From CAZTME01 sp964614795 (lineage in GTDB: Bacteria; Patescibacteriota; Microgenomatia; UBA1400; PJMF01), in the NCBI GenBank assembly GCA_964614795.1, contig CAZTME010000071.1, forward strand, positions 1 through 5,765: DNA of 5,765 nt, read 5' to 3'. Positions 1 to 5,621 of the stretch are shown here, one piece after another (the first letter of the stretch is position 1; every line of letters begins with the position of its first letter). A program made the position numbers and the translations under genes. The notes beneath the pieces are model-generated. The model worked only from the letters and a program-made list of their open reading frames with translations, was not told the DNA's origin and made no database searches.

Positions 1-2
1 AG

Positions 3-624
3 GATTTTGGAAATAGCATCTTCGTGGATATAGGCTCAACGACCGCAGATATAATACCGATCAAGAATGGCAAACCTCTGGCAGGAAAAACAGACTTTGA
101 GCGCTTAAAGAACGGAGAGCTTGTATATACAGGTGTGCTTCGAACAAATATAGCGACTATTCTTGATAAAGTCAAGCTAAGTGGCGGAGTTTCGCTCATA
201 TCATCAGAACTTTTTGCTATAACTGCTGATGCATATCTTGTTCTTGGGATTATCTCCCCGGGGGATTACACATGCGACACCCCGGATGGGGCGGGAAAGG
301 AGATAATCGATGCAAGAAGGAGGCTTGCCCGTGTTGTATGCGCCGATCTTGCCCAGATAGAAGAGGATACGCTGGTTTTGATAGCACAGCAGGTTATGGA
401 AAAGCAGGTTGAGGATATAGCAGCTTCAATTCAGGATGTTGCCAGTCGGCATGATTTTAGATCATATAGTAGCATGTGGTATTGGAGAGTTCATGGCCAA
501 AAAAGCTGCTGATGAGCTTGGATTCGAAATCGCTCTTATCTCAGAGCGATATGGAGGGGAGATATCTAAGGTATTCCCTGCATATGCTGTTGCGCGGCTA
601 CTTAGCGAAAGCTGCAACTCCTGA
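3..624 (+). CDS. mfnF: MfnF-like H4MPT-linked C1 pathway protein, 5'-truncated and frameshifted
   Basis: Resembles the COG1548/TIGR03123 family (ASKHA fold), which includes archaeal MfnF; that enzyme joins the furan and gamma-glutamyl-tyramine parts of methanofuran. The reading frame is open from base 3 and encodes DFGNSIFVDIGSTT, the family's phosphate-binding segment, so the GTG at 24 is an internal Val and the real start lies outside the window. Further family-like segments are TDFERL, ELVYTGVLRT and DYTCDTPDG. After codon 456-458 the frame breaks; reading resumes at 460 in the next frame with DHIVACGIGEF and later SKVFPAYAVA, the expected C-terminus. Dropping one T from the TTTT at 455-458 gives HDLDHIVACG, a smooth join. 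About 207 residues remain, roughly the last two thirds of a usual protein of about 320. The stop lies 4 bases from the convergent pheT stop. The family also occurs in methylotrophic bacteria; the pheT neighbour argues for an archaeon. The frameshift may be a sequencing error or a real lesion. Confidence 0.75.
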
Positions 625-628
625 TGGG

Positions 629-763
629 CTATAATTCTATCTCCAGACCGATAATCGGATGCTCCAGTCCAAAGTTTGATATGACCTCAGGGTGCAGCTC
701 ACCAAACACTCCTGCCCTCTCACCTCTTATCATGATATCTGCACGCCTGTCTTCAATGAATGT
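629..763 (-). CDS. pheT: Phenylalanyl-tRNA synthetase beta subunit, C-terminal fragment (archaeal type)
   Basis: The last 44 or so codons of the minus-strand frame ending at 629 do not belong to HflX. They read TFIEDRRADIMIRG, then GVFGELHPEVISNFGLEHP, then IIGLEIEL and a TAG stop. This is the end of archaeal/eukaryotic-type PheT (B5/catalytic-like beta subunit core), where a G-x-x-GE-x-HPEV-x-x-x-F-x-L-E-x-P pattern precedes the C-terminus. The enzyme charges tRNA-Phe as an alpha2beta2 complex in the cytoplasm. Only the extreme 3' end of the gene is present; everything upstream is replaced by hflX sequence in the same frame. Its base composition matches the mfnF fragment beside it, with which it is convergent (4-bp gap). 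The exact upstream limit is uncertain by about 10-15 bases because the junction falls in an A/T-rich tract. Confidence 0.75.
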   Translation of the reverse strand, partial: TFIEDRRADIMIRGERAGVFGELHPEVISNFGLEHPIIGLEIEL

Positions 764-772
764 TTTATTTTT
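748..772. other. Chimeric junction between archaeal and bacterial DNA
   Basis: Left of this point the sequence encodes the archaeal PheT tail and the MfnF homologue and is G+C richer. Right of it the sequence is AT-rich and encodes HflX and other bacterial-type genes. The protein identity changes within one open frame: FNQLTKKNK is HflX-like, FIEDRRADI is PheT-like. The DNA at the switch is a low-complexity run (TTTTATTTTTTTT at 763-775 on the plus strand), the kind of tract where short identical ends can be wrongly joined. This is inferred from reading the proteins; no read mapping was available. Confidence 0.7.
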
Positions 773-1438
773 TTTAGTTAATTGATTAAAAAGCGTAGTC
801 TTACCAGCACTGGTGTAACCAACTAAAGCCACGGTAAAAACCCCTTTAGATTTCCTTTGGGCGATGTGATTGGAATGCTGTTTGGCGATTTTGGCTAATT
901 TGGCAACTAATTCTTGACGAATGCGCCGGCTTCGCCGGCGCTCAATCTCAATATTTGTTTCCCCCTTACCTCTAGTACCAATACCCGCTCCTTGTCTTGA
1001 AAGAACGTTACCTCCCAATCCATAGGCTCTTGGTCCCAAGTGATCAATTAAAGCCAATTGTATTTGCAATTTAGCTTGCGTTGAAGTGGCGTGTTTTTCA
1101 AAAATTCTTAAGATTAAATCAACTTTATCCCAAACCTGAATGTGCGGATTAACCGACCAAAGTGCTTTTTCAAGTCGAAAAAGTTGCCCCGATTTAACCA
1201 AGTCGTTTATCACCACCACATCAATTTTTTTGCTTTTCACTTCTTCGATTAACTGGGTTAGTTTTCCGGAGCCGATATAGGTACCGGGATGAGGATGAAC
1301 CGCGTGTTGAACACTTTCTCCGATAATTTCTCCTCCATATGTTTTGATCAATTGCCTAACCTCTTCCATAGCATCAATCGCCCATTCTTTATGAGTGTGG
1401 GGGTCAATCACTTCTAAAATATAAAAATTGTTTTTCAT
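764..1438 (-). CDS. hflX: GTPase HflX, C-terminally truncated at the junction
   Basis: HflX is a ribosome-associated translational GTPase that splits stalled or hibernating 70S ribosomes. The N-terminal nucleotide-binding domain is complete: YGGEIIGE, then GTYIGSGKL (the family's YIGxGK motif). It is followed by the basic coiled linker with a Gly-rich stretch, GIGTRGKGETNIE, and an ERRRSRRIRQEL helix. The G domain begins with VALVGYTSAGKTTLFNQL; the P-loop GYTSAGKT is residues 241-248 of the frame counted from 1540. Switch I, G3, G4 and G5 are missing because the frame runs into PheT, so about 225 of the usual roughly 400 residues remain. ATG at 1438 is preferred as start because MKNNFYILEV matches the usual HflX N-terminus. 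The frame stays open to a TTG at 1540, but the extra 34 residues look unlike HflX. An AGGAG at 1456-1460 is 17 bases from this ATG, too far for ideal use. Confidence 0.85.
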
Positions 1439-1539
1439 GATTAAACTAATTAAATCTCCTACATGCGACCATCTATGATATTTACTAATGTCAACTAATA
1501 ACAAACCTGAGTTTGGTCCCCGTTGGTTAATAGACAACA

Positions 1540-1545
1540 ATTATA
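1540..1545 (-). promoter_or_regulatory. Possible -10 box for hflX
   Basis: On the minus strand this reads TATAAT, a perfect -10 match. A start of transcription near 1533 would give hflX (ATG 1438) a leader of about 95 bases. No good -35 element lies 16-18 bases upstream, and AT-rich DNA produces such hexamers by chance. It lies just beyond the stop of the upstream prepilin-like gene. Confidence 0.3.
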
Positions 1546-1553
1546 ATTTTAAC

Positions 1554-1688
1554 TTATGATGCAAACACAAGTAGATGCTCACGAGGGTTGATTGCGATTA
1601 AGACTATTACTGCCAATATGGCAATAATTGAAACAAGAATTAATATTTCAATCAAAGTAAAAGCTTTTAAGGGGGGTTTGCTTCTCAT
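1554..1688 (-). CDS. Type IV prepilin-like N-terminal peptide (44 aa), probably a truncated pseudopilin
   Basis: A small minus-strand frame from ATG 1688 to TAA 1554 reads MRSKPPLKAFTFIEILI, then a hydrophobic helix ending ILAVIVLIAINP, then REHLLVFAS. This is the class III signal of type IV pilins and pseudopilins: a short basic leader, a cleavage site before Phe, Glu at mature position 5 (FTFIE) and a roughly 20-residue hydrophobic helix. Position -1 is Ala rather than the usual Gly (KA^FTFIE). INP after the helix is common in small bacterial pseudopilins, but the globular domain expected next is absent and neither other frame restores it. It could be a decayed gene, a minimal membrane peptide or a remnant. 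It begins 15 bases after the carotenoid gene's stop, suggesting co-transcription. GAGGA touches the ATG, too close for a normal ribosome binding site. Confidence 0.6.
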   Translation of the reverse strand: MRSKPPLKAFTLIEILILVSIIAILAVIVLIAINPREHLLVFAS

Positions 1689-1703
1689 TCCTCGATGACA
1701 TTT

Positions 1704-2411
1704 TTAAATTGATTGCAGACTTTTATTATGACTGAAGATTGCCAAGCAAATTATTAATAAAGCAAAAATTAGAGATAGATAAAATCCAAAAATAATCGAA
1801 CCAATCGTGCTTAAAAATAAGTAAATAAAAAATGATGAGGATATCAGCCATGGGGGTTTTCCCGATTTATTAACCACAAAAAATCCAATGGAAGAAGCGA
1901 TTGTCCCGGAAACAAACCAACCGAAAAAATTAAGTAATGGTACGCCGTAATAATTCTCAAGAGAAGGATTAGACCATAACCAAAGTCCCAATTTTGTTGC
2001 CACAGGATCAAAAACGACATCCAGTAAAGTTAATATGATGGCAGATATAATAATTCTAACGATTATATTTTTTGTTAAGTGCCAAGTGATTGTCATACAG
2101 CCCAATACCAATGGTACATATGCGAATGGTAAGTACCAAGGAACTAAATCAAAAATTAGGTAACCATGCATATTGCCATAATGAAAATGAGAGTAAGGAA
2201 AACCGGTCACAATGGATTGCGCCTCGAAAATAAGCGCGAAAAGTCCCAAAATTACAATTAAGAACATAGCCTTGTAGATTTTAAGCCACTTGATTAATGA
2301 ATAAAAACTCGGTAAAGCAATCAAAATGGTTGAGATAGCAGAAGAAATCCAAGCTATGGGCCAGAACAAAGGATGATTGCGCAGAATGGCTGGAAAGACA
2401 GATTCCCACAT
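1704..2411 (-). CDS. Carotenoid biosynthesis membrane protein, CruF/DUF422 family
   Basis: Resembles the Caroten_synth family (PF04240/DUF422), whose characterised members are CruF-type hydratases: bacterial 1',2'-hydratase acting on gamma-carotene-like ends, and haloarchaeal bisanhydrobacterioruberin hydratase. They add water to the terminal psi-end double bond. The 235 residues are strongly hydrophobic, with about 7 membrane segments by eye (near 15-41, 46-69, 85-110, 116-136, 156-180 and two within 189-227). Family-like positions are Glu63 in the second helix, GFPYSHFHYGN at 70-80, LDVVFDPVATKLGLW at 130-144, and YYGVPLLNFFGW at 154-165. Length is somewhat short for CruF (often 250-300) but nothing is obviously missing. 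Start ATG 2411 has no Shine-Dalgarno sequence but has a -10-like box close upstream. It is divergent from the photolyase gene. No other carotenoid gene (crtE, crtB, crtI) is in the window, so the substrate is unknown. Confidence 0.8.
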   Translation of the reverse strand: MWESVFPAILRNHPLFWPIAWISSAISTILIALPSFYSLIKWLKIYKAMFLIVILGLFALIFEAQSIVTGFPYSHFHYGNMHGYLIFDLVPWYLPFAYVPLVLGCMTITWHLTKNIIVRIIISAIILTLLDVVFDPVATKLGLWLWSNPSLENYYGVPLLNFFGWFVSGTIASSIGFFVVNKSGKPPWLISSSFFIYLFLSTIGSIIFGFYLSLIFALLIICLAIFSHNKSLQSI

Positions 2412-2419
2412 AAAGATTA

Positions 2420-2425
2420 TTTATA
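2420..2425 (-). promoter_or_regulatory. -10-like box of the carotenoid gene, leaderless spacing
   Basis: Reads TATAAA on the minus strand and ends 8 bases before the ATG at 2411. Transcription would start about 7 bases downstream, near 2413, leaving a 5' leader of 0-2 bases. No Shine-Dalgarno-like sequence lies between the box and the ATG, which agrees with a leaderless message. Confidence 0.45.
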
Positions 2426-2496
2426 AATCATTTAGATCAAAAAGTCATTGACTGACAATGTTGAAAAAAGCTGAAAATCAAATAACAAACAGGCTG

Positions 2497-2502
2497 TATA
2501 AT
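2497..2502 (+). promoter_or_regulatory. -10 box of the photolyase gene, leaderless spacing
   Basis: A perfect TATAAT ends 7 bases before the photolyase ATG at 2510. The normal distance from -10 to +1 places the transcript start at about 2509-2510, so the mRNA would begin at or next to the start codon. The bases between (CGCCACT) contain no Shine-Dalgarno sequence. The -35 region is weak; CTGAAA at 2471-2476 is 20 bases away. Confidence 0.5.
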
Positions 2503-2509
2503 CGCCACT

Positions 2510-3967
2510 ATGCAAGCAATAACATTAATTTTTCCCCATCAACTAGTTCATGAACATCCTATTCTTGATTTGAAAAGAAAAATTATTCTGGCTGAAGAGT
2601 ATTTATTTTTTCGTCAATTTCAATTTCATAAACAAAAGTTAATTTTTCACAGAGCCGGCATGAAGGCTTATGCCAAATTTTTAACTGGTAAGGGTTTTAA
2701 AGTTGAGTATATTGACTCAAATCAATTACTAAGTAGAACGGATTTATTCAAATTGCTTTCATCAATGGAAGTAAATGAGATTCATTTAATGGATACTGTC
2801 GATGATTGGCTGGAAAAAGATATTCAAAACGCCCAAAACAGTTATGACATTAAATTCAAAAGGTATGATCATCCAATGTTTTTATTAAAAAAATCTGATT
2901 TAAAAAAATATCAGAAAGAATATGAAAATAAAAAAATCACACAACATATTTTTTACGTTCATCAAAGAAAGCGCTTAAAAATACTTGTTGATAAACAAGA
3001 AAATCCCATTGGTAATCGCTGGAGTTACGATTGGGATAACAGAAAACCAATTCCCAAAGATTTGGAACTTCCTCAAATTAATTATTATGAGAATGATTTT
3101 ATCACTGAGGCAAGAGAATATGTTGAAAATTATTTTCCAAACAATCCGGGCGTTAATGCCAACTTAATTGTTCCGGTCACAAGAGAAGAAGCGCTTATTC
3201 ATCTTAATACTTTCATTAAAGAAACTTTGATTAATTTTGGAACATATGAAGATGCCATAGATCAAAATCATCCTGTGCTATTTCATTCTCTTTTAAGTCC
3301 CTTATTGAATGTTGGCTTGCTTTTACCTATGGAAGTGATCAAATCTGTTCTTGAAGCTTATGAAAAAAATACCTTGCCCATTAATTCAGTTGAAGGTTTT
3401 ATCAGACAAGTAATCGGTTGGAGAGAATTTATGCGAGTAATGTATGTTTTGAGAGGATCAAATATTCGCAAAAATAATTATTTTGATCAACACAAAGAAT
3501 TATCAAATGAATTTTATCAAGCAAAAACTAAAATTCTTCCTGTAGATGATTCAATCAAAAAAGTTTTAAAGTATGGATACACTCATCACATTGAGAGATT
3601 GATGATTTTGGGAAACTTCATGCTACTTTCCGAGTATCATCCCGATTCGGTTTACAAGTGGTTTATGGAAATGTTTATAGATGCCTACGATTGGGTGATG
3701 GTGCCAAATGTTTATGGCATGAGTCAATTCGCTGATGGCGGAAGCTTCACCAGTAAGCCATACATCTCAGGCTCTCGCTACATTACCATGATGGGCAAGT
3801 ATCCCAAAGGAGCCTGGGCTCAAGTTTGGGATGCTCGCTTCTGGATCTTTATAGATAAACATCAGCAAAAATTAAAATCAAATCCCAGAATCAGTCTGCT
3901 TGTTAAACAGCTACAAAATAAAAACATTGATTCTCTAAAGAAATTAAGCGAATCTGTGGTTGTTTAA
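2510..3967 (+). CDS. Cryptochrome/photolyase family protein (DPRP / FeS-BCP type) lacking all Fe-S cysteines
   Basis: Matches the deoxyribodipyrimidine photolyase-related family (DPRP domain), which includes Agrobacterium PhrB, a (6-4) photolyase, and Rhodobacter CryB. These are FAD proteins that repair UV lesions or sense blue light. The N-terminal antenna-type domain (about 1-130) opens with TLIFPHQL. The C-terminal FAD domain shows IRQVIGWREFMR at 298-309, YTHHIERLMILGNF at 357-370 (the His-His pair lies in the PhrB lesion/FAD pocket), and DWVMVPNVYGMSQFADGG at 394-411 followed by SKPY. At 485 residues it is near the family's usual size of about 500 and looks intact. It contains no cysteine at all. 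The family's four [4Fe-4S] ligand positions read Pro344, Pro432, Ala435 and about Gln438, and the loop between the last two is about 10 residues shorter. Whether it repairs (6-4) products or acts as a cryptochrome cannot be read from the sequence. ATG 2510 follows a -10 box directly, with no Shine-Dalgarno sequence. Confidence 0.88.
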   Translation: MQAITLIFPHQLVHEHPILDLKRKIILAEEYLFFRQFQFHKQKLIFHRAGMKAYAKFLTGKGFKVEYIDSNQLLSRTDLFKLLSSMEVNEIHLMDTVDDWLEKDIQNAQNSYDIKFKRYDHPMFLLKKSDLKKYQKEYENKKITQHIFYVHQRKRLKILVDKQENPIGNRWSYDWDNRKPIPKDLELPQINYYENDFITEAREYVENYFPNNPGVNANLIVPVTREEALIHLNTFIKETLINFGTYEDAIDQNHPVLFHSLLSPLLNVGLLLPMEVIKSVLEAYEKNTLPINSVEGFIRQVIGWREFMRVMYVLRGSNIRKNNYFDQHKELSNEFYQAKTKILPVDDSIKKVLKYGYTHHIERLMILGNFMLLSEYHPDSVYKWFMEMFIDAYDWVMVPNVYGMSQFADGGSFTSKPYISGSRYITMMGKYPKGAWAQVWDARFWIFIDKHQQKLKSNPRISLLVKQLQNKNIDSLKKLSESVVV

Positions 3968-4147
3968 TCAATCCGCTCTCACTTAGAGAATGACATATCT
4001 GATTTAAAAAATCTGACAATTAATAGCGATCACAAAAATCATCTATTTAGGCATCTGCTAGACAATGTTATTCAATCGGACACATGATAAAAACATGAGT
4101 AAAGACGATGTTGCCCTTGTACCTGATATCTTCTCTTCCGGTAGTCA
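3968..4147. other. Intergenic stretch between convergent photolyase and secreted-protein genes
   Basis: No convincing gene is present. A 26-codon frame (4095-4175, plus) has no ribosome binding site or recognisable product and runs into the terminator. No U-tract hairpin directly follows the photolyase stop, so its transcript probably ends at the shared hairpin at 4148-4173. Confidence 0.5.
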
Positions 4148-4173
4148 AAAGCCCAAGTTTTCACTTGGGCTTT
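4148..4173 (-). terminator. Rho-independent terminator, probably bidirectional
   Basis: A perfect 11-bp inverted repeat (AAAGCCCAAGT / ACTTGGGCTTT) encloses a 4-base loop. In the minus-strand transcript the loop is GAAA, a stable GNRA tetraloop, and the stem ends in a UUUU run (plus-strand AAAA at 4147-4150). It begins 20 bases after the stop codon of the secreted-protein gene. The plus-strand transcript from the photolyase gene also forms the hairpin followed by UUUAAAU, so it may serve both convergent genes. Confidence 0.85.
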
Positions 4174-4193
4174 AAATGCAATTCGTGATTGAG

Positions 4194-5603
4194 TTACTTT
4201 CTTGGTGTTTTGAAAGATAAGACCGAACTTTGTATTGTTTGACCTGATGATGAGGTAACGATCACTTTGTAGTAGTATGTTTTCCCCGCACTTAGATTGT
4301 TTAAAACAACTGCTCTTGTAGCAACATAATCATTGAGCTTGGTAGCTAAATTCAACCTTGTTGTCGACGTTCCATACTGCACCGTAGCCGAAGTTGGCAA
4401 TGACGTTGTCCAAGATATCTTGGCAGAGCTTTTTGTCACTTCAGAAACAATAGGCTGAGTCATACTCAGAACAGGTGTCGGGGTTGGAGTGGGGGTTGGT
4501 GTGGGAGTTGGTGTGGGAGTGGGAGTGGGTGTGGGGGTTGGTGTGGGAGTGGGCGCCACCACTTCAACAGTAACTGGCATTTGTGCAAATGCTGTTGTAT
4601 TCGACTTAATTCTTTGATTGCCGGTGTACAAGCCAACTGGCACCGAAGGATAGACCTTTATATACATTGGCAAAATGGTGCCAGGGAAAATTCCCCCGCT
4701 TACTGCACCTCCAGTTGTGGTCATCAATATGCCCAAATTACTGGTTGGGTAGCCATAGAATAAATATTGAGGCGCCCAAGTTGAAACTAGATCACCAACA
4801 TACTTGGATTCGCCCTGAGCAACCGTAACGGTGATCACACCCGGATCATTAAATCCAATTTCTGAAAACGGCACCGGGGTGGGACTTGGTGTAGGTGTGG
4901 GCGTAGGCACAGGTGTGGGTGTAGGCGTGGGCACTGGCGTTGGTGTTGGGGTTGGTGAAGGACTTGGCGTAAAGGTGGGCACTGGCGTTGGTGTTGGGGT
5001 AGGAGTTGGTTCTACCCAGCCACCAAATACTTTTGTGAATGAATATTCATTATTCCAAGTAGAGTTTTGTTGATTCATGTAGCCATAATCAAAACAGGTG
5101 AGGTTTTTATTGTAATCAAAACTATATTGAAAACCAATTTTACTCGGTTCCACAACCTTCAATCCGTCAATTGTAATTTTGAAAATATCAGATTTTTTTA
5201 CATGCATCACTGCATTGGGTTTCCAATATAAAACTTCGTTGCTATAAATCACATCAATTTTTCCTGGAATTACTTCAGATGTGGTGCCCACAATCGTTTG
5301 TCCATCTTCACTCATAACAGTGCTAAATTTTTCTATGGTAACGGTAGGATTTTCATACCTAGTGACACCATAGGTATGAGAAAAGAAATCAGGATTCAGC
5401 ACGACTGTATCTGCCAAGAAATCTTCTGAACAAAGAGGGTTTGCGCTGATATTCGCAGTCAAAGTAAATAACTCGTTCACGTTGTAACTGGTTGAAGTGA
5501 GCGTTGGCCCACCACCAGCTTGAGCAAAGTTGAAGATGCCAAAACTAAAAATTGACACCAAAACCAATGAGAATACGATAAATTTTGAATACATTTTTTT
5601 CAT
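4194..5603 (-). CDS. Secreted protein with Pro-Thr linkers and C-terminal fibronectin type III domain
   Basis: Numbered from a GTG at 5621; the likely start is ATG 5603 (residue 7) or ATG 5594 (residue 10), since the GGAGG at 5606-5610 lies inside the longer frame. A signal peptide has Lys residues, a hydrophobic core near 14-31 and AQA at 33-35, with likely cleavage before GGGPT. Domain 1 (about 36-203) is not recognised; it holds the protein's only cysteines, Cys64 and Cys176, which could form a disulfide. A Pro-Thr/Val/Ser linker spans 205-251. Domain 2 (252-356) looks beta-rich, resembles an Ig-like or adhesin module and is not identified. A second linker of alternating Pro-Thr spans 357-383. 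The C-terminal 385-473 is a fibronectin type III domain of the purple-acid-phosphatase-N kind (KISWTT, SATVQYGT, LSAGKTYYYKVIV). No LPXTG motif, lipobox or membrane anchor is seen. A surface or extracellular binding role is inferred; no catalytic motif is visible. Gene is intact and followed by a terminator. Confidence 0.8.
   Translation of the reverse strand: MKKMYSKFIVFSLVLVSIFSFGIFNFAQAGGGPTLTSTSYNVNELFTLTANISANPLCSEDFLADTVVLNPDFFSHTYGVTRYENPTVTIEKFSTVMSEDGQTIVGTTSEVIPGKIDVIYSNEVLYWKPNAVMHVKKSDIFKITIDGLKVVEPSKIGFQYSFDYNKNLTCFDYGYMNQQNSTWNNEYSFTKVFGGWVEPTPTPTPTPVPTFTPSPSPTPTPTPVPTPTPTPVPTPTPTPSPTPVPFSEIGFNDPGVITVTVAQGESKYVGDLVSTWAPQYLFYGYPTSNLGILMTTTGGAVSGGIFPGTILPMYIKVYPSVPVGLYTGNQRIKSNTTAFAQMPVTVEVVAPTPTPTPTPTPTPTPTPTPTPTPTPTPVLSMTQPIVSEVTKSSAKISWTTSLPTSATVQYGTSTTRLNLATKLNDYVATRAVVLNNLSAGKTYYYKVIVTSSSGQTIQSSVLSFKTPRK
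4470..4553 (-). repeat. Second Pro-Thr linker repeat (GT/G-rich low-complexity DNA)
   Basis: Encodes an almost uninterrupted alternation of Thr and Pro (residues 357-384). The plus strand is a GTGGGAGTTG-type hexamer-based tract. At 4515-4537 it contains four G runs separated by three-base loops (GGG, GGG, GGG, GGGGG), a canonical intramolecular G-quadruplex pattern located on the template strand of the gene. Such tracts vary in length by replication slippage and are also hard to assemble. Confidence 0.8.
4869..5009 (-). repeat. First Pro-Thr/Val/Ser linker repeat with exact internal duplication
   Basis: Encodes residues 205-251, mainly Pro at every second position alternating with Thr, Val or Ser. 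A 26-base segment at 4927-4952 recurs exactly at 4975-5000, an offset of 48 bases (16 codons). This shows a recent in-frame duplication or expansion within the linker. The variants here (Val, Ser, Phe) make it more diverged than the second linker. Confidence 0.8.
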
Positions 5604-5605
5604 AT

Positions 5606-5610
5606 CCTCC
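5606..5610 (-). promoter_or_regulatory. Shine-Dalgarno sequence of the secreted-protein gene
   Basis: Reads GGAGG on the minus strand, within CGGAGGAT. It is 2 bases from ATG 5603 and 11 bases from ATG 5594. Neither spacing is ideal, but both exclude the upstream GTG at 5621 as a natural start. ATG 5594 would give a leader beginning MYSKF; ATG 5603 gives MKKMYSKF with a more typical basic n-region. Confidence 0.6.
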
Positions 5611-5621
5611 GAGTATAACAC

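Larger units (their letters stand above)
2412..2509. promoter_or_regulatory. Divergent promoter region between carotenoid and photolyase genes
   Basis: These 98 AT-rich bases separate two start codons that point away from each other and contain no gene. They must hold the promoters of both genes and any shared control. The two -10-like boxes sit at opposite ends, leaving about 70 bases between them for -35 elements or a regulator. No clear operator palindrome was found by eye. Shared control by light or oxidative stress is a reasonable guess from the gene functions only. Confidence 0.6.

Noticed and set aside
24..26. GTG as start codon of the mfnF-like gene
   Set aside because: It encodes the Val of the conserved FVDIGSTT segment and the frame is open with family-like residues upstream to base 3, so the gene is truncated by the window edge.
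629..1540. A real HflX-PheT fusion protein of 303 residues
   Set aside because: The join removes most of the GTPase domain and keeps only the last 44 residues of PheT, coincides with a change in base composition and gene origin, and lies at a homopolymer tract. A false join is far more likely.
2985..3167. 60-residue plus-strand frame inside the photolyase gene
   Set aside because: An out-of-frame shadow of a well-supported gene with no recognisable motif.
4095..4175. A 26-codon plus-strand frame starting MSKDDVALVPD
   Set aside because: It has no ribosome binding site and its end is the terminator stem; composition and position fit intergenic DNA.
4581..4763. 60-residue plus-strand frame opposite the secreted-protein gene
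   Set aside because: An antisense shadow with no ribosome site or recognisable domain.
4470..5009. CRISPR-like or satellite repeat array
   Set aside because: The repeats are short, in-frame proline-threonine codons without unique spacers of regular length.
4831..5073. Plus-strand frame encoding Gly-Val repeats
   Set aside because: It is the antisense reading of the Pro-Thr linker of the secreted protein; repeat DNA keeps both strands open.
5612..5617. Extended -10 box (TGTTATACT on the minus strand) as promoter of the secreted-protein gene
   Set aside because: Transcription would start near 5605, inside or past the GGAGG at 5606-5610, so the ribosome site would be lost. There is also no -35 at a normal distance.
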